Assembly: GCA_960531495.1 (NCBI GenBank)
Contig: OY482866.1
Location: forward strand, 248,001-312,000
DNA from: Zeus faber
Lineage: Eukaryota > Chordata > Actinopteri > Zeiformes > Zeidae
DNA: 64,000 bases
Reading direction: 5' to 3'
This document shows, one piece after another, positions 1 to 13,764 of this stretch (its first letter is position 1; the number at the start of each line of letters is the position of its first letter). A model generated the notes under the pieces. That model was not told the origin of the DNA. It saw nothing but the letters and a program-made list of their open reading frames with translations, and did no database searches. The position numbers and the translations under genes are program-made.

Positions 1-1274
1 AGTGATTGAAAGATTGAAAGATTGAAAGAAGGAATGAAAGAAAGATTGAATGATTGAAAGATTGAAATAAAGAATGAAATATTGAAAGAAAGAATAAAAG
101 AACGATTGAAAGAAAGAATGAAAGAATGAAAGAAAGATTGAAAGATTGAAAGAATATTGAAAGAAAGAGAGAATGAAAGTAAGAAAGATTGAAAGAAAGA
201 TTGAAAGTAAAAAAGATTGAAAGAAAGAATGAAAGAAAAATTGAAAGATTGAAAGATTGAAAGAAAGATTTAAAGAAAGATTTAAAGAAAGATTTAAAGA
301 AAGATTGAAAGACTGGAAGAAAGAATGAATAAAAGAATTAAAGAAAGATTGAAAGATTGAAAGATTGAAAGATTGAAAGAAAGATTGAAAAAAGAATGAT
401 TGAATGAAAGAAAGATTTAAAGAATGAAAGATTTAAAGAAAGATTGAAAGACTAAAAGTAAGAATGAAAAAAAAGAATGAAAGCAAGATTGAAAGATTGA
501 AAGATTGAAAGAAAGAATGAAAGATTGAAAGAAAGAATGAAAGAATGAAAGATAGATTGAAAGACTGAAAGAAATATTGAAAGAAGGAGAGAATGAAAGT
601 AAGAAAGATTGAATGAAAAATTGAAAGATTGAAAGATTGAAAGAAAGAATGAAAGAAAGATTGAAAGATTGAAAGAAATACTGAAAGAAAAAAAGAAAGA
701 TTGAAAGTAAGAACGATTGAAAGAAAGCTTGAAACGAAAGATTGAAAGAAAGAATGAAAGAAAAATTGAAAGATTGAACGATTGAAAGAAAGAATAAAAG
801 ATTGAAAGAAAGAATAAAAGAACGATTGAAAGAAAGAATGAAAGAATGAAAGAAAGATTGAAAGATTGAAAGAATATTGAAAGAAAGAGAGAATGAAAGT
901 AAGAAAGATTGAAAGAAAGATTGAAAGTAAAAAAGATTGAAAGAAAGAATGAAAGAAAAATTGAAAGATTGAAAGATTGAAAGAAAGATTTAAAGAAAGA
1001 TTTAAAGAAAGATTGAAAGACTGAAAGAAAGAATGAATAAAAGAATTAAAGAAAGATTGAAAGTTCGAAAGATTGAAAGATTGAAAGAAAGATTGAAAAA
1101 AGAATGATTAAAAGAAAGATTTAAAGAATGAAAGATTTAAAGAAAGATTGAAAGACTAAAAGTAAGAATGAAAAAAAAGAATGAAAGAAAGATTGAAAGA
1201 TTGAAAGATTGAAAGAAAGAATGAAAGATTGAAAGAAAGAATGAAAGAACGATTGAAAGAAAGAATGAAAGAAA
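1..1274. repeat. Higher-order repeat block with 720-bp period
   Basis: Positions 121-240 and 841-960 match base for base at an offset of 720, including the unusual words GAATATTG, GAGAGAATG and GTAAAAAAG. The offset falls to 708 near 313/1021, where one 12-bp unit is missing, and returns to 720 near 541/1261. Two diverged copies are therefore present, about 61-780 and 781 onward. Related sequence with the same rare words reappears far downstream (about 42.1-44.2 kb and 50.3-52.5 kb). No gene is present. Confidence 0.8.
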
Positions 1275-4200
1275 GATTGAAAGATTGAAAGAAATATTGA
1301 AAGAAAGAGAGAATGAAAGTAAGAAAGATGGAAAGAAAAATTGAAAGATTGAAAGATTGAAAGAAAGAATTAAAGAAAGATTGAATGATTGAAAGATTGA
1401 AAGAAAAATTGAAAGAAAGATTGAAGAAAGAAAGATTTAAAGAAAAAAAGATTTAAAGAAAGATTGAAAGACTAAAAGTAAGAATGAAAAAAAAGATTGA
1501 AAGAAAGATTGAAAAAAGAAAGAAAGATTGAAAGAAAGATTGAAAGAAAGATTGAAAGAAAGATTGAAAGAAAGAATGAAAGTTTGAAAGAAAGATTGAA
1601 AGAAAGATTGAAAGAAAGATTGAAAGACTGAAAGAAAAAATGAAAGAAAGATTAAAAGAGAGATTGAAAGATTGAAAGATTGAAAGATAGAATGAAAGAT
1701 TGAAAGAAAGAATGAAAGAATGAATGAAAGATTAAAAGATTGAAAGAAATATTGAAAAAAAGAAAGATTGAAAGTAAGAAAAATTGAAAGAATGAATGAA
1801 AGAAACATAAAAAGACTGATAAAAAGAAAGAATGTTTGAGAGATCAAAATATTTAAAGAAAGAAAGATTGAAAGAAAGGTTGAAAGATAGAATGAAAGAA
1901 AGATTGAAAGATTGAAAGTTGTAAAGAAAGATTGAAAGAAAGATTTAAAGAAAGATTGAAAGACTAAAAAAAAGAATGAAAGAAAGATTGAAAGGTTGAA
2001 AGAAAGAATGAAAGAATGAAAGAAAGATTGAAAGATTGAAAGAAAGATTGGAAGAAAGAATGAAAGTATGAAAGAAAGATTGAAAGATCGAAGGAAAGAT
2101 TGAAAGAACGATTGAAAGAAAGAATGAAAGAATGAAAGAAAGATTGAAAGATTGAAAGATTGAAAGAAAGATTGAAAGTAATAAAGATTGAAAGAAGGAA
2201 TGAAGGAAAAATTGAATGTTTGAAAGACTGAAAGAATGAATGAAAGAAAGCTTGAAAGAAAGATTGAAAGAAAGATTTTAAGAAAGGTTGAAAGACTGAA
2301 AGAAAGAATGAAAGAAAGAATGATTGAAAGATTGAAAGAAAGAATGAAAGATTGAAAGAAAGAATATAAGAACGATTGAAAGAAAGATTGAAAGTAAGAT
2401 TGAAAGTTTGAAAGAAAGATTGAAAGAAAAATTTAAAGAAAGATTGAAAGACTGAAGGAAAGAATGAGTGAAAGATTGAAAGAAAGATTAAAAGAAAAAA
2501 AGATTGAAAGTATTAAAGACTGAAAAAAATATTGAAAGAAAGATTGAAAGATTGAAAGATAGAATGAAAGAAAGATTGAATGATTGAAAGATTGAAAGAA
2601 AGAATTAAAGAAAGATTGAAAGACTGAAAAAAATATTGAAAGAAAGATTGAAAGATTGAAAGATAGAATGAAAGAAAGATTGAAAGATTGAAAGATTGAA
2701 AGAAAGAATGAAAGAAAGATTGAAAGACTGAAAGAAAGAATGAAAGAAAGATTGAAAGTGCAATGAAAGAATGAAAGAATTAAAGAAATATTGAAAGAAA
2801 TATTGAAAGAAAGAATGAAAGATTGAAAGAAAGAATGAAAGTAATAAAGATTAAAAGAAGGAATGAAGGAAAAATTGAATGTTTGAAAGACTGAAAGAAT
2901 GAATGAAAGAAAGCTTGAAAGAAAGATTGAAAGAAAGATTTTAAGAAAGGTTGAAAGAATGAAAGAAAGAATGAAAGAAAGAATGATTGAAAGATTGAAA
3001 GAAAGAATGAAAGATTGAAAGAAAGAATATAAGAACGATTGAAAGAAAGATTGAAAGTAAGATTGAAAGTTTGAAAGAAAGATTGAAAGAAAAATTGAAA
3101 GAAAGATTGAAAGACTGAAGGAAAGAATGAGTGAAAGATTGAAAGAAAGATTAAAAGAAAAAAAGATTGAAAGTATTAAAGACTGAAAAAAATATTGAAA
3201 GAAAGATTGAAAGATTGAAAGATAGAATGAAAGAAAGATTGAATGATTGAAAGATTGAAAGAAAGAATTAAAGAAAGATTGAAAGACTGAAAAAAATATT
3301 GAAAGAAAGATTGAAAGATTGAAAGATAGAATGAAAGAAAGATTGAAAGATTGAAAGATTGAAAGAAAGAATGAAAGAAAGATTGAAAGACTGAAAGAAA
3401 GAATGAAAGAAAGATTGAAAGTGCGAAAGAAAGAATGAAAGAATTAAAGAAAGATTGAAAGAAATATTGAAAGAAAGAATGAAAGATTGAAAGAAAGAAT
3501 GAAAAAAAGATTGTAAGAAAGAATGAAAGAAAGATTGAAAGATTGAAAGAAAGATTGAAAGAAAGATTGAATGTTTGAAAGAAAGATTGAAAGAAAGATT
3601 TAAAGAAAGATTGAAAGATTGAAAGAAAGATTGAAAGATTGAAAGAAAGATTGAAAGATAGATTTAAAGAAAGATTGAAAGACTGAAAGAAAAGATTGAA
3701 AGAAAGAAAGATTTATAGAAAGAATGAAAGAAAGATTGAAAAAAGAAAGATAGATTGAAAGAAAGATTGAAAGATTGAAAGAAAGAATGAAAGAAAGATT
3801 TTAAAAAAGATTGAAAAAAAGAAAGATTGAAAGAAAGATTGAAAGACAGATTGAAAGACTGAAGGAAAGAATGAAAGAAAGATGGAAAGAAAGATGGAAA
3901 GAAAGATTGAAAGAAATAAAGATTGAAAGAAATATTGAAAGAAGGATTGAAAGATTGAAAGAAAGAATGAAAGAAAGATTGAAAGAAAGATGGAAAGAAA
4001 GATTGAAAGAAATAAAGATTGAAAGAAATATTGAAAGAAGGATTGAAAGATTGAAAGAAAGAATGAAAGAAAGATTGAAAGAAAGTTTGCAAGAAAGTTT
4101 GAAAAAAGAAAGATTGAAAGAAAGAATGAAAGAAAGATTGAAAGATAGATGGATAGAAAGATTCAAAGAAAGAAAGATTGAAAGAATAACAAAAGAAAGA

Positions 4201-6230
4201 TTGAAAGATTGGAAGAAATATTGAAAGATAGAAAAATTGAAAGTAAGAAAGATTGAAAGAAATATTGAAAGAAAGATTGAAAGATTGAAAGAAAGATTGA
4301 AAGAAAGAATGAAAGAAAGATTGAAAGAAAGATTGAAAGACTGAAGGAAAGAATGAAAGAAAGATTGAAAGAAAGATTGAAAGAAAGAAAGATTGAAAGA
4401 ATGAATGATTGAAAGATTGAATGATTGAAAGATTGAAAGAAAGATTGAAAGAAAGATTGAACGACTGAAAGATTGAAAGAAAGATTGAAAGTTTGAAAGA
4501 GAGATTGAAAGACTGAAAGATAGATTGAAAGATTGAAGATTGAAAGATTGAAAGAAAGATTGAAAGAAAGATTGAACGACTGAAAGATTGAAAGAAAGAT
4601 TGAAAGTTTGAAAGAAAGATTGAAAGACTGAAAGAAATAATGAAAGAAAGATTGAAAGAAAGAATGAAAGAAAGATTGAAAGAAAGATGGATAGAAAGAT
4701 TGAAAGAAAGAAAGATTGAAAGAAATAACAAAAGAAAGATTGAAAGAAATAATGAGAGAAAGATTGAACGATTGGAAGAAATATTGAAAGATAGAAAAAT
4801 TGAAAGTAAGAAAGATTGAAAGAAAGAATGAAAGAAAGATTGAAAGATTGAAAGAAAGAATGAAAGAAAGATTGAAAGATTGAAATATTGAAAGAAAGAA
4901 TGAAAGAAAGACTGAAAGATTGAAAGAAAGATTGAAAGAAAGATTGAAAGATTGAAATATTTAAAGAAAGATTGAAAGAAAGAATGAAAGAACAATTGAA
5001 AGAAAGAATGAAAGAATGAAAGAAAAATTGAAAGATTGAAAGAAAGAATGAAAGAACAATTGAAAGATTGAAAGATTGAAAGATTGAAAGAAAGAATGAA
5101 AGAAAGATTGAAAGAAAGATGGAAAGAAAGATTGAAAGAAAGAAAGATTGAAAGAAAGAATGAAAGATTGAAAGAAAGAATATAAGAACGATTGAAAGAA
5201 AGATTGAAAGTAAGATTGAAAGTTTGAAAGAAAGATTGAAAGAAAAATTGAAAGAAAGATTGAAAGACTGAAGGAAAGAATGAGTGAAAGATTGAAAGAA
5301 AGATTAAAAGAAAAAAAGATTGAAAGTATTAAAGACTGAAAAAAATATTGAAAGTATTAAAGACTGAAAAAAATATTGAAAGAAAGATTGAAAGATTGAA
5401 AGATAGAATGAAAGAAAGATTGAAAGATTGAAAGATTGAAAGAAAGAATTAAAGAAAGATTGAAAGACTGAAAAAAATATTGAAAGAAAGAATTAAAGAA
5501 AGATTGAAAGACTGAAAAAAATATTGAAAGAAAGATTGAAAGATTGAAAGATAAAATGAAAGAAAGATTGAAAGATTGAAAGATTGAAAGAAAGAATGAA
5601 GGAAAGATTGAAAGACTGAAAGAAAGAATGAAAGAAAGATTGAAAGTGCGAAAGAAAGAATGAAAGAATTAAAGAAAGATTGAAAGAAATATTGAAAGAA
5701 AGAATGAAAGATTGAAAGAAAGAATGAAAAAAAGATTGTAAGAAAGAATGAAAGAAAGATTGAAAGATTGAAAGAAAGATTTAAAGAAAGATTGAAAGAT
5801 TGAAAGAAAGATTGAAAGATAGATTTAAAGAAAGATTGAAAGACTGAAAGAAAGATTGAAAGAAAGAAAGATTTATAGAAAGAATGAAAGAAAGATTGAA
5901 AAAAGAAAGATAGATTGAAAGAAAGATTGAAAGATTGAAAGAAAGAATGAAAGAAAGATTTAAAAAAAGATTGAAAAAAAGAAAGATTGAAAGAAAGATT
6001 GAAAGACAGATTGAAAGACTGAAGGAAAGAATGTAAGAAAGATGGAAAGAAAGATGGAAAGAAAGATTGAAAGAAAAAAAGATTGAAAGAAATATTGAAA
6101 GAAAGATTGAAAGATTGAAAGAAAGAATGAAAGAAAGATTGAAAGATTGAAAGAAAGAATGAAAGAAAGATTGAAAGAAAGATGGAAAGAAAGATTGAAA
6201 GAAAGAAAGATTGAAAGAAATAATGAAAGA
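1275..6230. repeat. Large satellite block A (first copy of a ~5-kb tandem duplication)
   Basis: This block and the next share the same ordered variants, starting at an offset of about 4958: GGAAAGAAAAATTG near 1330 and 6289, and the non-canonical segment with GATCAAAATATT near 1841 and 6788. Small 12-bp indels shift the offset to about 4938 by 2758/7696. Block A carries two copies of a 663-bp subunit. It contains no gene. Confidence 0.75.
2160..3485. repeat. 663-bp higher-order repeat, two copies (block A)
   Basis: Landmark GTAATAAAG occurs at 2178 and 2841, and landmark AAAGTGC at about 2758 and 3421. Both pairs are spaced exactly 663 bp. Between them the order of rare words is shared: AAGCTTGAAAG, GATTTTAAGAAAGG, GAATATAAGAACG, GTAAGATTG, GGAAAGAATGAGTG. 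Copies differ by scattered substitutions such as AGACTG versus AGAATG. The length is not a multiple of four, so each copy shifts the underlying four-base register. Confidence 0.85.
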
Positions 6231-9200
6231 AAGATTGAAAGATTGAAAGAAATATTTAAAGAAAGAGAGAATGAAAGTAAGAAAGATGGAAAGAAAAATT
6301 GAAAGATTGAAAGATTGAAAGAAAGAATTAAAGAAAGATTGAATGATTGAAAGATTGAAAGAAAAATTGAAAGAAAGATTGAAGAAAGAAAGATTTAAAG
6401 AAAAAAAGATTTAAAGAAAGATTGAAAGACTAAAAGTAAGAATGAAAAAAAAGATTGAAAGAAAGATTGAAAAAAGAAAGAAAGATTGAAAGAAAGATTG
6501 AAAGAAAGATTGAAAGAAAGAATGAAAGTTTGAAAGAAAGATTGAAAGAAAGATTGAAAGAAAGATTGAAAGACTGAAAGAAAAAATGAAAGAAAGATTA
6601 AACGAGAGATTGAAAGATTGAAAGATTGAAAGATAGAATGAAAGATTGAAAGAAAGAATGAAAGAATGAATGAAAGATTAAAAGATTGAAAGAAATATTG
6701 AAAAAAAGAAAGATTGAAAGTAAGAAAAATTGAAAGAATGAATGAAAGAAACAAAAAAAGACTGATAAAAAGAAAGAATGTTTGAGTGATCAAAATATTT
6801 AAAGAAAGAAAGATTGAAAGAAAGGTTGAAAGATAGAATGAAAGAAAGATTGAAAGATTGAAAGTTGTAAAGAAAGATTGAAAGAAAGATTTAAAGAAAG
6901 ATTGAAAGACTAAAAAAAAGAATGAAAGAAAGATTGAAAGGTTGAAAGAAAGAATGAAAGAATGAAAGAAAGATTGAAAGATTGAAAGAAAGATTGGAAG
7001 AAAGAATGAAAGTATGAAAGAAAGATTGAAAGATCGAAGGAAAGATTGAAAGAACGATTGAAAGAAAGAATGAAAGAATGAAAGAAAGATTGAAAGATTG
7101 AAAGAAAGATTGAAAGTAATAAAGATTGAAAGAAGGAATGAAGGAAAAATTGAATGTTTGAAAGACTGAAAGAATGAATGAAAGAAAGCTTGAAAGAAAG
7201 ATTGAAAGAAAGATTTTAAGAAAGGTTGAAAGACTGAAAGAAAGAATGAAAGAAAGAATGATTGAAAGATTGAAAGAAAGAATGAAAGATTGAAAGAAAG
7301 AATATAAGAACGATTGAAAGAAAGATTGAAAGTAAGATTGAAAGTTTGAAAGAAAGATTGAAAGAAAAATTGAAAGAAAGATTGAAAGACTGAAGGAAAG
7401 AATGAGTGAAAGATTGAAAGAAAGATTAAAAGAAAAAAAGATTGAAAGTATTAAAGACTGAAAAAAATATTGAAAGAAAGATTGAAAGATTGAAAGATAG
7501 AATGAAAGAAAGATTGAATGATTGAAAGATTGAAAGAAAGAATTAAAGAAAGATTGAAAGACTGAAAAAAATATTGAAAGAAAGATTGAAAGATTGAAAG
7601 ATAGAATGAAAGAAAGATTGAAAGATTGAAAGATTGAAAGAAAGAATGAAAGAAAGATTGAAAGACTGAAAGAAAGAATGAAAGAAAGATTGAAAGTGCA
7701 ATGAAAGAATGAAAGAATTAAAGAAAGATTGAAAGAAATATTGAAAGAAAGAATGAAAGATTGAAAGAAAGAATGAAAGTAATAAAGATTAAAAGAAGGA
7801 ATGAAGGAAAAATTGAATGTTTGAAAGACTGAAAGAATGAATGAAAGAAAGCTTGAAAGAAAGATTGAAAGAAAGATTTTAAGAAAGGTTGAAAGAATGA
7901 AAGAAAGAATGAAAGAAAGAATGATTGAAAGATTGAAAGAAAGAATGAAAGATTGAAAGAAAGAATATAAGAACGATTGAAAGAAAGATTGAAAGTAAGA
8001 TTGAAAGTTTGAAAGAAAGATTGAAAGAAAAATTGAAAGAAAGATTGAAAGACTGAAGGAAAGAATGAGTGAAAGATTGAAAGAAAGATTAAAAGAAAAA
8101 AAGATTGAAAGTATTAAAGACTGAAAAAAATATTGAAAGAAAGATTGAAAGACTGAAAGATAGAATGAAAGAAAGATTGAATGATTGAAAGATTGAAAGA
8201 AAGAATTAAAGAAAGATTGAAAGACTGAAAAAAATATTGAAAGAAAGATTGAAAGATTGAAAGATAGAATGAAAGAAAGATTGAAAGATTGAAAGATTGA
8301 AAGAAAGAATGAAAGAAAGATTGAAAGACTGAAAGAAAGAATGAAAGAAAGATTGAAAGTGCAATGAAAGAATGAAAGAATTAAAGAAAGATTGAAAGAA
8401 ATATTGAAAGAAAGAATGAAAGATTGAAAGAAAGAATGAAAGTAATAAAGATTAAAAGAAGGAATGAAGGAAAAATTGAATGTTTGAAAGACTGAAAGAA
8501 TGAATGAAAGAAAGCTTGAAAGAAAGATTGAAAGAAAGATTTTAAGAAAGGTTGAAAGAATGAAAGAAAGAATGAAAGAAAGAATGATTGAAAGATTGAA
8601 AGAAAGAATGAAAGATTGAAAGAAAGAATATAAGAACGATTGAAAGAAAGATTGAAAGTAAGATTGAAAGTTTGAAAGAAAGATTGAAAGAAAAATTGAA
8701 AGAAAGATTGAAAGACTGAAGGAAAGAATGAGTGAAAGATTGAAAGAAAGATTAAAAGAAAAAAAGATTGAAAGTATTAAAGACTGAAAAAAATATTGAA
8801 AGAAAGATTGAAAGATTGAAAGATAGAATGAAAGAAAGATTGAAAGATTGAAAGATTGAAAGAAAGAATGAAAGAAAGATTGAAAGACTGAAAAAAATAT
8901 TGAAAGAAAGATTGAAAGATTGAAAGATAGAATGAAAGAAAGATTGAAAGATTGAAAGATTGAAAGAAAGAATGAAAGAAAGATTGAAAGACTGAAAGAA
9001 AGAAGGAAAGAAAGATTGAAAGTGCGAAAGAAAGAATGAAAGAATTAAAGAAAGATTGAAAGAAATATTGAAAGAAAGAATGAAAGATTGAAAGAAAGAA
9101 TGAAAAAAAGATTGTAAGAAAGAATGAAAGAAAGATTGAAAGATTGAAAGAAAGATTGAAAGAAAGATTGAATGTTTGAAAGAAAGATTGAAAGAAAGAT

Positions 9201-11850
9201 TTAAAGAAAGATTGAAAGATTGAAAGAAAGATTGAAAGATTGAAAGAAAGATTGAAAGATAGATTTAAAGAAAGATTGAAAGACTGAAAGAAAGATTGAA
9301 AGAAAGAAAGATTTATAGAAAGAATGAAAGAAAGATTGAAAAAAGAAAGATAGATTGAAAGAAAGATTGAAAGATTGAAAGAAAGAATGAAAGAAAGATT
9401 TTAAAAAAGATTGAAAAAAAGAAAGATTGAAAGAAAGATTGAAAGACAGATTGAAAGACTGAAGGAAAGAATGAAAGAAAGATGGAAAGAAAGATGGAAA
9501 GAAAGATTGAAAGAAATAAAGATTGAAAGAAATATTGAAAGAAGGATTGAAAGATTGAAAGAAAGAATGAAAGAAAGATTGAAAGAAAGATGGAAAGAAA
9601 GATTGAAAGAAAGAAAGATTGAAAGAAATAATGAAAGAAAGATTGAAAGATTGAAATATTGAAAGAAAGAATGAAAAAAAGATTGAAAGATTAAACAATT
9701 GAAAGAAAGTTTGCAAGAAAGTTTGAAAAAAGAAAGATTGAAAGAAAGAATGAAAGAAAGATTGAAAGATAGATGGATAGAAAGATTCAAAGAAAGAAAG
9801 ATTGAAAGAATAACAAAAGAAAGATTGAAAGATTGGAAGAAATATTGAAAGATAGAAAAATTGAAAGTAAGAAAGATTGAAAGAAATATTGAAAGAAAGA
9901 TTGAAAGATTGAAAGAAAGATTGAAAGAAAGAATGAAAGAAAGATTGAAAGAAAGATTGAAAGACTGAAGGAAAGAATGAAAGAAAGATTGAAAGAAAGA
10001 TTGAAAGAAAGAAAGATTGAAAGAATGAATGATTGAAAGACTGAATGATTGAAAGATTGAAAGAAAGATTGAAAGAAAGATTGAACGACTGAAAGATTGA
10101 AAGAAAGATTGAAAGTTTGAAAGAGAGATTGAAAGACTGAAAGATAGATTGAAAGATTGAAGATTGAAAGATTGAAAGAAAGATTGAAAGAAAGATTGAA
10201 CGACTGAAAGATTGAAAGAAAGATTGAAAGTTTGAAAGAAAGATTGAAAGACTGAAAGAAATAATGAAAGAAAGATTGAAAGAAAGAATGAAAGAAAGAT
10301 TGAAAGAAAGATGGATAGAAAGATTGAAAGAAAGAAAGATTGAAAGAAATAACAAAAGAAAGATTGAAAGAAATAATGAGAGAAAGATTGAACGATTGGA
10401 AGAAATATTGAAAGATAGAAAAATTGAAAGTAAGAAAGATTGAAAGAAAGAATGAAAGAAAGATTGAAAGATTGAAAGAAAGAATGAAAGAAAGATTGAA
10501 AGATTGAAATATTGAAAGAAAGAATGATAGAAAGACTGAAAGATTGAAAGAAAGATTGAAAGAAAGATTGAAAGATTGAAATATTTAAAGAAAGATTGAA
10601 AGAAAGAATGAAAGAACAATTGAAAGAAAGAATGAAAGAATGAAAGAAAAATTGAAAGATTGAAAGAAAGAATGAAAGAACGATTGAAAGATTGAAAGAT
10701 TGAAAGATTGAAAGAAAGAATGAAAGAAAGATTGAAAGAAAGATGGAAAGAAAGATTGAAAGAAAGAAAGATTGAAAGAAAGAATGAAAGATTGAAAGAA
10801 AGAATATAAGAACGATTGAAAGAAAGATTGAAAGTAAGATTGAAAGTTTGAAAGAAAGATTGAAAGAAAAATTGAAAGAAAGATTGAAAGACTGAAGGAA
10901 AGAATGAGTGAAAGATTGAAAGAAAGATTAAAAGAAAAAAAGATTGAAAGTATTAAAGACTGAAAAAAATATTGAAAGAAAGATTGAAAGATTGAAAGAT
11001 AGAATGAAAGAAAGATTGAAAGATTGAAAGATTGAAAGAAAGAATTAAAGAAAGATTGAAAGACTGAAAAAAATATTGAAAGAAAGAATTAAAGAATGAT
11101 TGAAAGACTGAAAAAAATATTGAAAGAAAGATTGAAAGATTGAAAGATAAAATGAAAGAAAGATTGAAAGATTGAAAGATTGAAAGAAAGAATGAAGGAA
11201 AGATTGAAAGACTGAAAGAAAGAATGAAAGAAAGATTGAAAGTGCGAAAGAAAGAATGAAAGAATTAAAGAAAGATTGAAAGAAATATTGAAAGAAAGAA
11301 TGAAAGATTGAAAGAAAGAATGAAAAAAAGATTGTAAGAAAGAATGAAAGAAAGATTGAAAGATTGAAAGAAAGATTGAAAGAAAGATTGAATGTTTGAA
11401 AGAAAGATTGAAAGATTGAAAGAAAGATTGAAAGATAGATTTAAAGAAAGATTGAAAGACTGAAAGAAAGATTGAAAGAAAGAAAGATTTATAGAAAGAA
11501 TGAAAGAAAGATTGAAAAAAGAAAGATAGATTGAAAGAAAGATTGAAAGATTGAAAGAAAGAATGAAAGAAAGATTTAAAAAAAGATTGAAAAAAAGAAA
11601 GATTGAAAGAAAGATTGAAAGACAGATTGAAAGACTGAAGGAAAGAATGAAAGAAAGATGGAAAGAAAGATGGAAAGAAAGATTGAAAGAAAAAAAGATT
11701 GAAAGAAATATTGAAAGAAAGATTGAAAGATTGAAAGAAAGAATGAAAGAAAGATTGAAAGATTGAAAGAAAGAATGAAAGAAAGATTGAAAGAAAGATG
11801 GAAAGAAAGATTGAAAGAAAGAAAGATTGAAAGAAATAATGAAAGAAAGA
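6231..11850. repeat. Large satellite block B (second copy, longer by one 663-bp unit)
   Basis: The block repeats the content of 1275-6230 in the same order and ends at the same kind of junction (GATGGAAAG, then AAATAATGAAAG). Block A is about 4.96 kb and block B about 5.62 kb. The difference is about 663 bp, which fits the one extra subunit seen here. No gene is present. Confidence 0.75.
7098..9086. repeat. 663-bp higher-order repeat, three copies (block B)
   Basis: GTAATAAAG occurs at 7116, 7779 and 8442, and AAAGTGC near 7696, 8359 and 9022, all at exact 663-bp spacing. The first two tags read GTGCAATG and the third GTGCGAAAG, matching the order in block A (GTGCAATG, then GTGCGAAAG). The added unit is therefore of the internal GTGCAATG type, as expected from unequal exchange within the tandem repeat. 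Confidence 0.87.
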
Positions 11851-13764
11851 TTGAACGATTGGAAGAAATTTTGAAAGATAGAAAAATTGAAAGTAGGAAA
11901 GATTGAAAGAAAGAATGAAAGAAAGATTGAAAGATTGAAAGAAAGAATGAAAGAAAGATTGAAAGATTGAAATATTGAAAGAAAGAATGAAAAAAAGATT
12001 GAAAGACTGAAAGAAAGAATGAAAGAAAGATTGAAAGATTAAACAATTGAAAGAAAGTTTGCAAGAAAGTTTGAAAAAAGAAAGTTTGAAAGAAAGAATG
12101 AAAGAAAGATTGAAAGATAGATGGATAGAAAGATTGAAAGAAAGAAAGATTGAAAGAATAACAAAAGAAAGATTGAAAGATTGGAAGAAATATTGAAAGA
12201 TAGAAAAATTGAAAGTAAGAAAGATTGAAAGAAAGAATTAAAGAAAGATTGAAAGATTGAAAAAAAGAATGAAAGAAAGATTGAAATATTGAAAGTAAGA
12301 ATGAAAGAAAGATTGAAAGATTGAAATAAAGATTGAAAGAAAGATTGAACGATTGAAAGATTGAAATAAAGATTGAAAGTTTGAAAGAAAGATTGAAAGA
12401 ACGATTCAAAGAAAGAAAGATTGAAAGAAATATTGAAAGAAAGATTGAAAGATTGAAAGAAAGATTGAAAGAAAGAATGAAAGAAAGATTGAAAGATTGA
12501 AATAAAGATTGAAAGAAAGATTGAAAGATTGAAAGATTGAAATAAAGAATGAAAGTTTGAAAGAAAGATTGAAAGAAAGATTTAAAAAAAGAAAGATTGA
12601 AAGTAAGAAAGATTGAAAGACATATTGAAAGAAAGATTGAAAGATTGAAAGAAAGATTGAAAGAAAGAATGAAAGAAATATTGAAAGAAAGATTGAAAGA
12701 AAGATTGAAAGACTGATGGAAAGAATGAAAGAAAGATTGAAAGAAAGATTGAAAGAAAGAAAGATTGAAAGAATGAATGATTGAAAGATTGAATGATTGA
12801 AAGATTGAAAGAAAGACTGAAAGATAGATTGAAAGATTGAAGATTGAAAGATTGAAAGAAAGATTGAAAGAAAGATTGAACGACTGAAAGATTGAAAGAA
12901 AGATTGAAAGTTTGAAAGAAATATTGAAAGACTGAAAGAAATAATGAAAGAAAGATTGAAAGAAAGAATGAAAGAAAGATTGAAAGAAAGATGGATAGAT
13001 AGATTGAAAGAAAGAAAGATTGAAAGAAATAACAAAACAAAGATTGAAAGAAATAATGAAAGAAAGATTGAACTATTGGAAGAAATATTGAAAGATAGAA
13101 AAATTGAAAGTAAGAAAGATTGAAAGAAAGAATGAAAGAAAGATTGAAAGATTGAAAGAAAGAATGAAAGAAAGATTGAAAGATTGAAATATTGAAAGAA
13201 AGAATGAAAGAAAGACTGAAAGATTGAAAGAAAGATTGAAAGAAAGATTGAAAGATTGAAATATTTAAAGAAAGATTGAAAGAAAGAATGAAAGAACAAT
13301 TGAAAGAAAGAATGAAAGACTGAAAGAAAAATTGAAAGATTGAAAGAAAGAATGAAAGAAAGATTGAAAGAAAGATGGAAAGAAAGATTGAAAGAAAGAA
13401 AGATTGAAAGAAATAATAAAAGAAAGATTGAACGATTGGAAGAAATATTGAAAGATAGAAAAATTGAAAGTAAGAAAGATTGAAAGAAAGAATGAAAGAA
13501 AGATTGAAAGATTGAAAGAAAGAATGAAAGAAAGATTGAAAGATTGAAATATTGAAAGAAAGAATGAAAGAAAGACTGAAAGATTGAAAGAAAGATTGAA
13601 AGAAAGATTGAAAGATTGAAATATTTAAAGAAAGATTGAAAGAAAGAATGAAAGAACAATTGAAAGAAAGAATGAAAGAATGAAAGAAAAATTGAAAGAT
13701 TGAAAGAAAGAATGAAAGAACGATTGAAAGATTGAAAGATTGAAAGATTGAAAGAAAGAATGAA
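11851..13764. repeat. Satellite block with local 360/408-bp tandem copies
   Basis: The words AACGATTGGAAGAAAT or AACTATTGGAAGAAAT followed by GATAGAAAAATTG occur at 13,066, 13,426 and 13,834, at spacings of 360 and 408 bp. The 48-bp difference equals four 12-bp units and lies in a run of GAAAGATT words near 13,720. The left part (11,851-13,000) holds single-copy arrangements of words also found in the neighbouring blocks. No gene is present. Confidence 0.7.

Noticed and set aside
3811-4224. Plus-strand frames coding Lys-Glu-Arg/Leu repeats (also 11,551-11,766, 16,011-16,229 and others)
   Set aside because: They arise from the repeated words ATGAAAGAAAGATTG read in one frame. They are short, scattered and duplicated with the array, with no promoter or context.
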